Source of the DNA: Pseudomonadota bacterium
GTDB taxonomy: Bacteria > Pseudomonadota > Gammaproteobacteria > Steroidobacterales > Steroidobacteraceae
Direction of reading: 5' to 3'
Assembly: GCA_025356075.1 (NCBI GenBank)
Contig: JANXUT010000025.1
Coordinates: forward strand, 62,001-126,000
DNA: 64,000 nt
In this document: positions 1-9,375 of the stretch, in pieces
How the letters are laid out: the number at the start of each line of letters is the position of its first letter
Position numbering within the stretch: position 1 is the first letter of the stretch
Position numbers and translations under genes: made by a program
Notes under the pieces: model-generated
Told to the model about the DNA's origin: nothing
What the model saw: only the letters and a program-made list of their open reading frames with translations
Databases searched by the model: none

Positions 1-486
1 GATCTCGGGGTAAGTCCCGGTGATCTTGCCGTAGTTGGTCTCGATGCCGAGGATCGCGACCAGGTACTCGGGCGGGACGCCGTGGGTCGTGGCGACCTGC
101 TCGAGGATGACCGCATGCTGCTGCCAGAACTCGACGCCACCGGCGATCCGGCTCGCCGTCACGTAGCGGTCGCGGTAGGCCCACCAGTCGAGGATCTTCT
201 CGGCGGGGCGGGTCATCGCGGGCACGAGCTCGGGGCGTGCGTGCGCGGAACCAAGGACCGCGGCGAGCTCTGCCGGCGTGAAATTGTCGCGCGACACCAT
301 CCGGGCGATGAACGCCGCGATTTCAGGGCGGTTAAGGTCGAAGCCCGCGCGCTCGAGGGGCGCGCCGTCAGTCCCGGCACGCCCACTCGCGGGGAACCCG
401 AGGATCAGGCCGAAGGCCAGCACCACGGCGAGCGCGGGCGACGGAGCTGCTCGGCGAGAACTCGATGACGCGGGGCACGAGTACAA
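1..486 (-). CDS. mltB: Lytic murein transglycosylase B (MltB family), N-terminal part, cut by window edge
   Basis: Cleaves the MurNAc-GlcNAc bond of peptidoglycan, forming 1,6-anhydro-MurNAc ends, in the periplasm. About 162 residues are inside the window. The frame starts at a TTG (486-484) with a GAAGGA Shine-Dalgarno six bases upstream; no in-frame ATG is present. A hydrophobic signal segment (about residues 17-33, VVLAFGLILGFPASG) follows. The stretches ILDWWAYRDRYVTASRI, EFWQQHAVILEQ and GVPPEYLVAILGIETNYGK match the family, and the last contains the catalytic glutamate (GIETNYG). The C-terminal part lies beyond position 1. It may be lipid-free, as no lipobox cysteine is evident next to the signal segment. 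Confidence 0.88.
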   Translation of the reverse strand, partial: MYSCPASSSSRRAAPSPALAVVLAFGLILGFPASGRAGTDGAPLERAGFDLNRPEIAAFIARMVSRDNFTPAELAAVLGSAHARPELVPAMTRPAEKILDWWAYRDRYVTASRIAGGVEFWQQHAVILEQVATTHGVPPEYLVAILGIETNYGKITGTYPEI

Positions 487-496
487 GTCGATTCCT

Positions 497-1087
497 TCAG
501 ATGATCGCGTAGGGGGCGTAGTGCCAGGCGTTCACGGCATAAAGGACCGCGAGCCCGAGGTAATGCGCGCTTCGTGACGGCGTGCCCGCGAGGCCGATTG
601 GCACGATGAACAGCACCGACATCTGCAGCGCGAACTCGGCCGCCTGCACCGGATCCAAATGGTCGAGCTGTCCGCCGACGAAGTAGATTCCGAACCACAG
701 GTAGCCGAGCTGAAAGAGCGCCACCAGCAGCCAGAAGTAACGGCGATTACCGAGGTAGAAGCGCCTCAAGTCGCTGTCGCGCTCAGGATCGTCCGGCAGG
801 CTCGCGGCGGCGATCAGGAACACCAGGAAGAGGATCGCGATCATGCAGATGTAGAAGAAGAAGTGCCGCGTCGCCGTGAAGTTGCGCACACCCCAGAGAT
901 CGAACCACATGCCGATCGAAATGAGGAGCGCGTAGCCAGCGGCGAATAGCGCGAGCGGATCCCAGCGGACCGCTTCCTTGCGCCGCGCGAGCCGGTGGAC
1001 GCTGCCGGCAATGTCGGCGATCGCAAGGCCGATCAGCACCGAATAGAGGCCAAGGGCGAACTCGAATGCGCGGATTTCGGGGGTCAT
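497..1087 (-). CDS. Six-helix integral membrane protein of unknown function
   Basis: 196 residues with about six predicted membrane spans (around residues 10-30, 45-65, 72-95, 115-138, 150-167 and 172-190). The basic segment HRLARRKE follows the first span. I do not recognise the family. It ends 11 bases before the mltB start, so the two may be co-transcribed, but there is no sequence link to peptidoglycan work. Coding is supported by the regular alternation of hydrophobic helices and by the tight fit between neighbours. Confidence 0.75.
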   Translation of the reverse strand: MTPEIRAFEFALGLYSVLIGLAIADIAGSVHRLARRKEAVRWDPLALFAAGYALLISIGMWFDLWGVRNFTATRHFFFYICMIAILFLVFLIAAASLPDDPERDSDLRRFYLGNRRYFWLLVALFQLGYLWFGIYFVGGQLDHLDPVQAAEFALQMSVLFIVPIGLAGTPSRSAHYLGLAVLYAVNAWHYAPYAII

Positions 1088-1126
1088 GCCGGGAGTCGTC
1101 CGTTGATTGAGGGCGGGCGCATGCCA

Positions 1127-2338
1127 CTAGAGCCGGTTGACGACCCGCTCGCGGGTGATCGAGGCGAGCGTCGGCGTCCCGGCATGGCGCATGATGGTGT
1201 TGAGTTCGCGCTTCACGATGTCGAGCACGGCCTCGACGCCGCCCTGCCCAAACGCGGCGAGCCCCCAGATCGGCGGGCGACCAAGTCCGACGGCGGAGGC
1301 TCCCAGCGCGAGGGCCTTGAAGACGTCCGTGCCGCGACGGATGCCGCCGTCGATCAGCACCGGGGCGCGGCCGCCGACGGCCGCGACGACTTCCGGCAGG
1401 CACTCGATCGTCGAGCGCAGCGTCTCCTCCTCCCGTCCGCCGTGGTTTGACACGATGACGCCATCGGCGCCGTGGGCGATGCACCGATCCGCATCCTCGC
1501 CCGTCACCACTCCCTTCACCAGCAGCTTGACCGAGACTAGCTGCCGCATGCGGTCGAGGTATTCCCAGCTCAGGTTCGAGGGCGTGTGGCCGGTCACCTT
1601 CGATACGTCGATGCCGCTGAACATCGGCCCCCGCCGCCACATGTCGTGCGAATTGTTAACGTGGCAGTTTGTGCACTCGCGCGTATCGGCGCGCATCGCC
1701 CGTTGCAGCGTCTCGTTGTTGCGCCCGGGGACGCTGTCGACGGTGAGCGCGATGACCGGGCAGCCCGCCCGTTCGGCGCGCTTGACGAGGGCACTCGTGA
1801 CCTCCCAGTCATCGGTCGCGTAGAGCTGCATCCACACTGGCGCGGCGCGTGCCTCCGCGACCGCCTCAACACTGGTCGATGTACCGCTCGACACCATCAG
1901 GAGCGCCGCGCGGCTCCTTGCGGCGCGAGCGGTCGCAAGCTCGCCTTCGGGATGGAACGCGCGCTGCGCGGACACTGCCGACAGATACACCGGCGAAGCC
2001 CAGGTCGTGCCCAGGAGCTGCACGGAGGTGTCGAGGTGACTGACGTCGACGAAGCGCCTCGAGCGGATCTCGATGCGCGAGTAGGCCTCGTGGTTGATCG
2101 CGACCGTCCGGTCGTCGTCGACCCCGGTCGCGAGGTAGCCGAAGTGCGCCGGCGGCAGCGCCGCGCGCGCCAGCGCCTCGAACTCCATCAGGTCGAGCAT
2201 TCGCTCGGCCGTGGGCGCCGCGGGCACCGCCGCAGCCGCGCTCCACGCGACCGACGGCGCGGCCGCGAGCGCCGGCAGCACCGACAGGTAGCGGAGCAAC
2301 GCCCGCCGCGCCGCGAATACGGTGTCCGGACTCGTCAT
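1127..2338 (-). CDS. FMN-dependent 2-hydroxy-acid oxidase/dehydrogenase with Tat-like signal
   Basis: 403 residues. Enzymes of this TIM-barrel family oxidise L-2-hydroxy acids such as lactate or glycolate, with FMN. Seen: HFGYLATGVDDD near the start of the barrel, ASPVYLSAVSAQRAFHPEGE, VWMQLYATDD, the FMN-binding lysine strand VKLLVKGV, the catalytic histidine/arginine motif SNHGGR, and IDGGIRRGTDVFKALALGA for phosphate binding. The N-terminus has a twin arginine (AARRALLRYLS) followed by a hydrophobic, alanine-rich stretch, so Tat export to the periplasm is likely. The usual QLD after NHGGR is EEE here, and an extra ECTNCHVNN insert occurs in loop 4, as in lactate 2-monooxygenase-like proteins. 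Substrate unknown. Confidence 0.85.
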   Translation of the reverse strand: MTSPDTVFAARRALLRYLSVLPALAAAPSVAWSAAAAVPAAPTAERMLDLMEFEALARAALPPAHFGYLATGVDDDRTVAINHEAYSRIEIRSRRFVDVSHLDTSVQLLGTTWASPVYLSAVSAQRAFHPEGELATARAARSRAALLMVSSGTSTSVEAVAEARAAPVWMQLYATDDWEVTSALVKRAERAGCPVIALTVDSVPGRNNETLQRAMRADTRECTNCHVNNSHDMWRRGPMFSGIDVSKVTGHTPSNLSWEYLDRMRQLVSVKLLVKGVVTGEDADRCIAHGADGVIVSNHGGREEETLRSTIECLPEVVAAVGGRAPVLIDGGIRRGTDVFKALALGASAVGLGRPPIWGLAAFGQGGVEAVLDIVKRELNTIMRHAGTPTLASITRERVVNRL

Positions 2339-2427
2339 TTCGCGTTCCTCTTCAGTCGCGCAGCTTGAGCAAGGCGCCGCGGTGCATCGTCGCGGAAGTG
2401 CCTGCGCTTCGCAACCGCGCCCGGCGG

Positions 2428-5400
2428 CTAGTAATCGATCTGGTAGACAAGCCCGACCGTGTTGCCGGGGTCGTTCTGCGGCGTAGTGCCCTGGGCCGTC
2501 GTGCTGCTCGTGCCGACGGCGGTCTGCAGCTTCAGGTGCTTGGTCAGGTCGATCTGCGCCTGCAGCTTCGTAGTCCCGGTCGTGCTCTGCACGGCACCAA
2601 CGTACAGGCGCGAGCTCACGTAGCGGCCCGCCTCCACGGTCGCGGCATTGGGATCGCTGCCGGTGCTGCCGCCGACGGCGAGCCGGTCGAGCCCGAGGCG
2701 CTTTTGTATCGCGGACAGCGGGTCTGCGCCGCCGTAGCCAACACCGCTGATCGAGGCGAGCGCGACGCCGATGCCGAGCATCTGCAGCGGCGAGAGTTGC
2801 TTCGCATCGGTGCTGAACAGGAGCCGCGACAGGATCTCGTCCTGCGGCATGTCGGGGGAGCTCGTGAGCTCGATCGTGGGCGCCGATGCGTAGCCGCCGA
2901 CGGTCAATGTCGCCGTCACATCGCCCGACAGGTTCTCGGCGACGAAGTCGAGCGTCGGATCGAGCGTCTTCTTGGGACCGGCGCCATTGAAGCTGACCCG
3001 GCCACTCGAGAACTTGAGCGAGGCGCCGGCGAGTGAGAGCGTACCGCGGCGCATGTCGAAGCCACCGGAGATCTGCGGCGCCGTGTAGGTACCTCCGACG
3101 TGCAGGTCGCCGCCGAGCTCCGAATCCAGGCCGCGGCCGCGGACGAACACGGCGCGCGGCGCATCGATGCCGATGTCGAGGTTGATGGGGGCGAGCTGCC
3201 ACGACGGTGGCGGCGGTGGCCTCGCATGCGGTCGACGCACATCGAGTACCGCCACTTCGCGCGGCAGCGCATTCGGGATGTTGATCTCGGCACGCGCAAT
3301 GTGGAGCTGGCCGCTCGCGTTGAGCGCCGTCGTCGCGCCGCCCGTGACCGCGAGCGAGCCATCGAACCTTGCGGTCAGGAGGTCGGTCGCGAGCGGCTGC
3401 GCATCGACCGCCGTCAGTTTGAGTTCGACCGGAACCGTCGGTTCGAGTACGCCGATCCGTCCTTCGGCGGTGACCGTGCCGGAGCCCGCGTGTGCGAGCA
3501 GATGCATGATCTGCAGCGAGCGATCCGCCGCCACGAGCGTAACGGAGATATCCGACAGGTGCGCGCCGCGGGCGAAGTCCTGGAAGTCGCCGTGCTCGAT
3601 CGAGACGGTGCCCGCGACCGCGGGGTCCGCCGACGTCCCGGTCAGGTCGCCCTCGATTGTCGCCTGCCCGCGAATACGCCGGCCAGCCGGCTCGAGGAAT
3701 GGATTGGCGGTGGCGAGCGCGAACTGGCCGCTCGCGTGCAGCGCATATGCCCTGTCGCGCTGTAGCGGCGCGGATCCGGTGATCGCAAGACCTGCGGCGG
3801 TACCCGCGTGCAGCTGCAGGTCGACCGTCGCGCTGCCGGCCGCGAGGATGACCGACCCCTTGATGTCCGTCGGTGGCACGGCGCGACCGGACTGCGCGTG
3901 GAGCCTGAGCCCCGTTGCGTGCAGGTTGATGGCTCCTTCGGGGGACGCCATGAGCCCCGTCAGCCGCGCGTCCGCCGAGATCGTCCCGTCGAGCGGCCAA
4001 TCGGGAAAGAACGCCGCGAGCGGCGCGGGTGTCACGTCCTTGAGCGCGGCCGTCACCTCGAGCACAGGCGTCAGCCGCCCGGCGGCCTCGAACGTGCCCT
4101 GCCCGGTACCGATCCGGATGGGATCGAACGCGATCCCATTCGTGAAGTAGAGCGTCGTGGGTGCGAGCAGCCGGGCGCTCTGGCCGCGCGCGCTCGCCTC
4201 GAGCGTCGCGACCTCGAGCCGACGCTCCGGCAGGTCGAGCGTCGCGATGACGGTGCCGCCGGCGACTTCCGCCTCGTCCTGGAACCAACGCGTCGACAGG
4301 CTGAGCGCGAGCCTCTCCGCCGGTCCCGTCGCATCGAGTCGCGCGTAGCCAGTCAGCGGCGCTGCAAGGATGCCGTCCGCCGTCGCGGACAACGCATAGA
4401 GCGGGTGGGTCGTTGGCGCCGCGATCGAGCCCGTGACGAGCAGATGACCGATGCGATGCCCCGGAATGCCGGCCTCGCGCGCCTCCGCGTGAACCTCGGC
4501 GCTGCCGTGCGGCCCGGTCGGCCTGAACTCGATGCTTGCGGTCGCGTTTCCCGCGAGCGGCGCCCCGGCGAGCCGGTCGAACTCCGCGAGGTTCGGAATC
4601 TCGAGCGATACGCGACCCCTGATCGGCCGGTCGCGGCCCGGAAAGCTGAGTCCGCCCGAGGCGACGGCACTGCGCCAGCCGGCGTGCCCGATGAGCGCGT
4701 CGATTCCGCCGTCCTCGCGGGGCTTGAGTGCCGCCTCGACTCGAACCGGCGCGCCATCGAGCGTGCCGCGCGCCGCCGCAGTTGCCGTCGGGTGTGCCGG
4801 CAATCCGCGCGCCTCGAAATTGACGTCGACGACGCCGCGCTCGGAGGCGTGCGCCGATCCATCGAGGGTGGCCGTGGCGCTGATCGCGTAGTCATCGCGC
4901 AGGCCCTCGAGTCGCCCCCGGACGCGCGCGGTGCCCGCGAGCGCCGGCGACAGCGCCGCGAGTCGTGGCAAGTCGGCCTCCCACTTGAAATCGACGACGC
5001 CATCGCGGTCCGTGCCGCTCGCGGAGGCACGCACTGCGCCGCCCTCGAGCGTCATCCGGTCGATTGCGACCTTCGAGCCGCGTCGCTTCCCCGAGAGCGT
5101 CAGGGTGGAAGTAGGCGCGAAGAGTCCGGCGATGGCGCTCGAGCCGTGCGTGCCCTCGAGCGTCCCCTTGAGCTGCGCGCTCTGCTCCCCTTTGGAATTT
5201 TCCAGCGTGCCGGACAGCTCGCCGCGGCCGTCGAGATCGATGCCCGCGAGGCGCATGAACGGCGCGACGGCGGGAGCGCTCGCGGTGAAACTGAGCCGGC
5301 TTCGATCGCCACCGGTCACCTCGCCATTCAGAGCGAGGAGCGGATGGGCGCCGGTGAACTGCGCCCGCCACGAGCCCTCGGTATGGCGCGCCGCTACCTT

Positions 5401-6453
5401 CACCTCGATCGGAGCCGAGGCGAATAGCGCGGGGTCCGGCCCCGGGATCGACAGGCCCTCGAGCACCGCCGACAGTTTCGCGGCGCCCGCCTCGCCACTC
5501 ACCGTCGCGGTGAGATTCCGAAACCGCGCCTCGCCCATGCGCGCGCCCGCGACGGTGAGCAGGGCCGTCACGGTGGGCGATGAAAACTCTCCGTGGAAAT
5601 GCCCATCGAGTTTGATCGATTCCCACGCCAGCCACTCGCCCGGCGCCATCGCCGTCGCGTGGCCCGTAACATCGAAATCGGCTTTCCCGTCGCTCCAGTC
5701 GATCGACCCGTCGGCGCGCGCCGTGAGGGCGCCCGCCGTGAGCTCGAGCTGCGTGGTCTCCGCGTTGCGTGGCCCGCCGACCTTCAGGTGCGCAAAGAGG
5801 TCACCCAGCCGCGCCACGCCCGCGAGCGTCTGCAGCGGTCCGCCGGCCGGTTCCTCGAGGTCGAGCGCGACTTCAAGGCGTGCCTCGTCGACGCGGCCGG
5901 CGAGTTCATAGCGGCCAGGCCCGTCGAGACGGTGCGCGTGGAGTTCGGTGTCAATCTCGTTGAGTCCCGTCAGGTGCACGCGGCCGCTCACATCGAGCAC
6001 GGCGGTGGAACCTGCTAGGGCGGCACCGATCTCAAAGCGCGGCACCACGAGCGCGGCGACGTCGATGTTGCGAAAGTACCCGGACGAGTCGGTCGCGGTG
6101 TGCGTTGGTATAGGCGCGCGCGCGAGCAGCACGTGCGCCGCCGACAGGCGCTCGACGTCGAGGTGGCGCACGAGGAGCGATGCGGCCGATGACTTGAGCT
6201 CGATGTCGGTCGCCGTCAACCACACGCCATCCCGGTCCCTGAGCTCGATCCGAACAATGTGCAGGTCGCCCGGGAAGCGCCCGGAGAGTCCAGTGACCGA
6301 CACATCGCCGCCGCTCAGCCGCTCGGTCAGTTGCTCGATCGCACGCCGGCCGGGATCGGTGTTGGAGGCGAGGAGCAGCACGAGCACGAGGACGAGTGGA
6401 ACCACGAGCGCGAGGAATGCGACCTTGAGCGCGCGTGGCGGGATGCGCCGCAT
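2428..6453 (-). CDS. tamB: Translocation and assembly module inner-membrane protein TamB (DUF490)
   Basis: 1341 residues. TamB is anchored in the inner membrane and spans the periplasm; with TamA it helps insert certain outer-membrane proteins and is implicated in lipid transport to the outer membrane. Seen: one N-terminal membrane anchor (about residues 10-30, VAFLALVVPLVLVLVLLLAS), a very long beta-rich repetitive body typical of AsmA-like bridge proteins, and a C-terminal DUF490 domain ending in aromatic residues (GLVYQIDY). Its ATG overlaps the tamA stop (TGATG), so the two are translationally coupled, matching the conserved tamA-tamB order. Confidence 0.93.
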   Translation of the reverse strand: MRRIPPRALKVAFLALVVPLVLVLVLLLASNTDPGRRAIEQLTERLSGGDVSVTGLSGRFPGDLHIVRIELRDRDGVWLTATDIELKSSAASLLVRHLDVERLSAAHVLLARAPIPTHTATDSSGYFRNIDVAALVVPRFEIGAALAGSTAVLDVSGRVHLTGLNEIDTELHAHRLDGPGRYELAGRVDEARLEVALDLEEPAGGPLQTLAGVARLGDLFAHLKVGGPRNAETTQLELTAGALTARADGSIDWSDGKADFDVTGHATAMAPGEWLAWESIKLDGHFHGEFSSPTVTALLTVAGARMGEARFRNLTATVSGEAGAAKLSAVLEGLSIPGPDPALFASAPIEVKVAARHTEGSWRAQFTGAHPLLALNGEVTGGDRSRLSFTASAPAVAPFMRLAGIDLDGRGELSGTLENSKGEQSAQLKGTLEGTHGSSAIAGLFAPTSTLTLSGKRRGSKVAIDRMTLEGGAVRASASGTDRDGVVDFKWEADLPRLAALSPALAGTARVRGRLEGLRDDYAISATATLDGSAHASERGVVDVNFEARGLPAHPTATAAARGTLDGAPVRVEAALKPREDGGIDALIGHAGWRSAVASGGLSFPGRDRPIRGRVSLEIPNLAEFDRLAGAPLAGNATASIEFRPTGPHGSAEVHAEAREAGIPGHRIGHLLVTGSIAAPTTHPLYALSATADGILAAPLTGYARLDATGPAERLALSLSTRWFQDEAEVAGGTVIATLDLPERRLEVATLEASARGQSARLLAPTTLYFTNGIAFDPIRIGTGQGTFEAAGRLTPVLEVTAALKDVTPAPLAAFFPDWPLDGTISADARLTGLMASPEGAINLHATGLRLHAQSGRAVPPTDIKGSVILAAGSATVDLQLHAGTAAGLAITGSAPLQRDRAYALHASGQFALATANPFLEPAGRRIRGQATIEGDLTGTSADPAVAGTVSIEHGDFQDFARGAHLSDISVTLVAADRSLQIMHLLAHAGSGTVTAEGRIGVLEPTVPVELKLTAVDAQPLATDLLTARFDGSLAVTGGATTALNASGQLHIARAEINIPNALPREVAVLDVRRPHARPPPPPSWQLAPINLDIGIDAPRAVFVRGRGLDSELGGDLHVGGTYTAPQISGGFDMRRGTLSLAGASLKFSSGRVSFNGAGPKKTLDPTLDFVAENLSGDVTATLTVGGYASAPTIELTSSPDMPQDEILSRLLFSTDAKQLSPLQMLGIGVALASISGVGYGGADPLSAIQKRLGLDRLAVGGSTGSDPNAATVEAGRYVSSRLYVGAVQSTTGTTKLQAQIDLTKHLKLQTAVGTSSTTAQGTTPQNDPGNTVGLVYQIDY

Positions 6454-8342
6454 CAGAATGACTGCCCGAGACCGATGTAGATGTCGAAGTCATCGCCGCC
6501 CTGGAGCTTCGTCACCGGCACCGCGACGTCGAGCCGGATCGGCCCGATCGGCGTGTAGTACCTGAGGCCTCCACCGACGCCGACCGACGGGCGCCCCTGT
6601 AGGAGATGCCCGTCGCCACTGACGGCGCCCGCATCGACGAACATGGCGAAGCCGAAGTTTTTGCCGACGCGCTGGCGCAACTCCACGGTCGCCGCGTCGA
6701 CCGCGGTGCCACCGGTCGGCGGGCCGCCCGGATAGAATGGCGGTCCGATCGACTGGTAGCGAAAGCCCCGCACCGTGCCGCTGCCACCGCCGTAGAAGCG
6801 CTGGTCGGGCGGCAGGTCGAACGGCGCCGCGCCGTGCGCATCACCCGCGAGCGCTCGCAGCGCGAGGACGCTGTGCCCGGTCCTCCCGCGGTACAGTGAG
6901 CTCAAGTCAAAGAACGCCGCCGTCTCCGCCTGGCCAATCACGAAGGTCGCCGGGGTCGCCGTGAACGACCGGGTCGGCGTCACGCTGATCGAGGCCCGCA
7001 TGCCGTGCGTCGCATCGAGGAGCGGGTTGATGAGCCCGGTGCTGTTGAAGCGCGCGGCGATCGGCAGGCCGGACAGCGTGTAGTCGCGGATCTGGCCCTG
7101 CTGCGTGATCTGCTCGCGCTCGCCCGAGATGCCGATGCTGACTGTCCAGAGCGGCGAGAACCGGTGCGTCAGGATCGCGCTCGCCGTGGCGGCGGTCTGG
7201 TCGTACGCATCGAGGGACTGCTTGAGCGAAGCGACGTTGAGCTGCAGGCTGTCATCGCGCGAGCCGAAGTCGGGCTTGGTGAACTGCGCGCTGACGTTGT
7301 AGCCGACACCGGTCGTCGCATGTCCGCCTAGGTCGATCGCGGTCGCGGCGAGGGTGAGCTGCTCGGCGCCGCCAAAGAGATCGCGATCGGTCCACCTGAC
7401 GCCGATGCTGCCGCCCAGGTCACTCGAATAGGCGGCGTTGAACCCGAGCGAGCGGCGCAGGCGTTCCTGCAGCACAACCGAGAGTGGCACGCGGCCGTCC
7501 TCGTCCGGGTGATCGGCCTTGCGGATGCTGACGCTCGAGAAGACGCCGAGCGCGAGGAGATCGCGGCGCGCGTCCTCGAGCTTGCTCGGGCTATAGGGGT
7601 CCCCCGCGTGCACGAGGAGGCGCGTGCGCACGAGTGTCTCCTCGACGCGCTTCAGTCCGGTGAGCGTGATCGGGCCGATCGCGGCGGCGCTGCCCGGCAC
7701 GACATGGAACTCGATGTCGAGCGCGTGCTGCTCTGGCACCTCGTAGGCGATCGGCGTGTCCACCGTCGCGAACGCATGCCCGTCTTCCTCGAGCGCGTTG
7801 AGGAGCCGTGCCTGCGCGTCGAGGACCGCGGTTGCGTTGGCGGGCTCCCCGGGCTCGAGCCCGAGCGTCGCGCGCTCGGTCGCCGAGATCTCGCCGTCAA
7901 CCGTGATGTGGCGGAGGTGGTAGAGCTCGCCCGGCGTGATGGCGATCGCGACGGGCGCCTCCTCGCGATCCGGAAGTGCCGTGAGCGTGTCGGGCAATTC
8001 CGCGTCCTCGAGCGGGCGACCGAGGATCGTGACGGTGATTCGGGCCTGGTAGTAGCCGAAGCTCTCGAGCACCGTCTTCAGCCGATCAACGTCCTCGCGG
8101 CCGCGACCGATCAGCGCGAAGGGGCTGACCGCGGCCGTGTCGCGCAACGAGTCGAGCTGCGAGCTCGCCTTCAGCGTCGAATCGAGCGCGTCATTCCCGG
8201 TCGGCGCGATCGAGAGCGAGTAGGGCTGCGGATCGGCCGCCCGGGCGACGCCGGCAACGAGCAGCGCGGCGGCGCCGAGCAGCCGCACGAAATGCCCCGA
8301 ATGTGTCGATGGACCCGTTTGCAGCAAGCTCGCTCCGTCCAT
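6453..8342 (-). CDS. tamA: Translocation and assembly module outer-membrane protein TamA (Omp85/BamA superfamily)
   Basis: 629 residues from the ATG at 8342; the frame is open further upstream but that part is arginine-rich and non-homologous-looking. A signal peptide (LLGAAALLVAGVARAA) is followed by three POTRA-like repeats (about residues 40-275) and a 16-strand barrel domain. Family signatures seen are FYGGGSGTVRGFRYQSIGP (the VRGF/Y loop-6 motif), a GGGLRYYTPIGPIRLDVAVP strand and a terminal phenylalanine (YIGLGQSF) for recognition by the Bam machinery. It forms the TAM complex with the adjacent tamB product. Confidence 0.93.
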   Translation of the reverse strand: MDGASLLQTGPSTHSGHFVRLLGAAALLVAGVARAADPQPYSLSIAPTGNDALDSTLKASSQLDSLRDTAAVSPFALIGRGREDVDRLKTVLESFGYYQARITVTILGRPLEDAELPDTLTALPDREEAPVAIAITPGELYHLRHITVDGEISATERATLGLEPGEPANATAVLDAQARLLNALEEDGHAFATVDTPIAYEVPEQHALDIEFHVVPGSAAAIGPITLTGLKRVEETLVRTRLLVHAGDPYSPSKLEDARRDLLALGVFSSVSIRKADHPDEDGRVPLSVVLQERLRRSLGFNAAYSSDLGGSIGVRWTDRDLFGGAEQLTLAATAIDLGGHATTGVGYNVSAQFTKPDFGSRDDSLQLNVASLKQSLDAYDQTAATASAILTHRFSPLWTVSIGISGEREQITQQGQIRDYTLSGLPIAARFNSTGLINPLLDATHGMRASISVTPTRSFTATPATFVIGQAETAAFFDLSSLYRGRTGHSVLALRALAGDAHGAAPFDLPPDQRFYGGGSGTVRGFRYQSIGPPFYPGGPPTGGTAVDAATVELRQRVGKNFGFAMFVDAGAVSGDGHLLQGRPSVGVGGGLRYYTPIGPIRLDVAVPVTKLQGGDDFDIYIGLGQSF

Positions 8343-8715
8343 TCTCGCCGACGAGGGTCGGCGCAAAACCGGCCCGCGACGTCCACCGCGGTATTGGACG
8401 CCGGGCCGTCGGAGGCACCCGCGCACTGACCGCCGAGGACCGGTCGGCGGTCCGGGCCAAATAGTAGCGGTTCGCCGCGCGCCGGCCTCCCGCTGGCGGC
8501 CGGGGTCGCGCGGCCGCCCGGACCGAGGTGGTCGCAGCCATCGGCCCAATATTCGAGTATATCCTCAACTAATCAGCAGCTTGCGGAGCTATAGCGCCCG
8601 AGCCTCTTGCCTGGCCCCTGCCGTTTCGGCGGGCGCGAGGGCAAGGCTCTCTCTTATTAGGACGTGTGGGGGCGGCGGCAGTTCGGTCGGAGCGGGAAGT
8701 CCCGGCAGGGGGCGC
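8343..8715. other. Intergenic region upstream of tamA
   Basis: About 370 bases between the tamA start and the stop of the next minus-strand gene. It must hold the tamA-tamB promoter on the minus strand; a locally AT-rich patch around 8549-8575 (AATATTCGAGTATATCC) is the best place for it. No convincing gene, terminator or repeat was seen. Confidence 0.4.
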
Positions 8716-9375
8716 TCAGACGCGGCTCGCGACCGACGCAGTGCCCGTCGCCCGTGCGAGCGCCGGCCACGCGATGATGTAGGTCGGCGCGACCCACGCG
8801 AGCACGTTGCAGAGCCACAGAATCGTCGGGTCCACGTCCGTATCGAGAGCGACGACCCTCGGGAGCGCGTCGAACAGTCGATCGAACACGAAGATCAGCG
8901 TGATCGCGTAGCTTCGGATCATGAACTGGCGGTGGAGCACGTAGTTGCCGCGGCGCACGCAGTAGAACGCCGTCGCGCTCGCGAGGACCCACAGCGACGC
9001 CTGCGTGAATATCGCGACCTGCAGCGGCAGCGCGTTGTGGGCGAGCGTGATGTAGATCGAGACGGACGCGGCGATCGCGACGCCAATCAGGTAGCAGCGG
9101 CCGAAGACCCGGTGCAAGCGCGTATGGCGCTCACGCAGGCGCGTCGAGAATTGCGTGGCGCCTAGGATAAGCACTACGGCGCCCGCGATGCCGTGCGGCA
9201 CGAGCGCGCCGCGCACCCCCTTGTAGTAGTCCCAGAGGGGATCGGCGTGATCGACGATGAAGCGTTCGTTGTTGTAGATGACGAACAGCGTCGCCAGCCC
9301 AAGGAATGCAAAGAAGAGGTGCTTGAGCCCAAACGGCCGCGTGTCGGTCGGGCGATCCGGCAAGTCAGGGGTCAT
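8716..9375 (-). CDS. DUF2306-like integral membrane protein
   Basis: 219 residues from the ATG at 9375 (an upstream alternative at 9405 would add ten residues). Six to seven membrane spans are visible, and a conserved-looking core RLRERHTRLHRVFGRCYLIGV followed by NYVLHRQFMIRSYAITL matches the DUF2306 pattern of uncharacterised bacterial membrane proteins. The paired histidines (RHTRLHR, LHRQFM) could bind a cofactor or metal, but this is inference. Stands alone between intergenic stretches. Confidence 0.75.
   Translation of the reverse strand: MTPDLPDRPTDTRPFGLKHLFFAFLGLATLFVIYNNERFIVDHADPLWDYYKGVRGALVPHGIAGAVVLILGATQFSTRLRERHTRLHRVFGRCYLIGVAIAASVSIYITLAHNALPLQVAIFTQASLWVLASATAFYCVRRGNYVLHRQFMIRSYAITLIFVFDRLFDALPRVVALDTDVDPTILWLCNVLAWVAPTYIIAWPALARATGTASVASRV

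Noticed and set aside
1127-4288. Very long minus-strand open frame (over 1000 codons) joining the FMN oxidase to a region inside tamB
   Set aside because: Only the last 403 codons are the oxidase; the upstream part is arginine-rich antisense/out-of-frame translation of tamB in GC-rich DNA.
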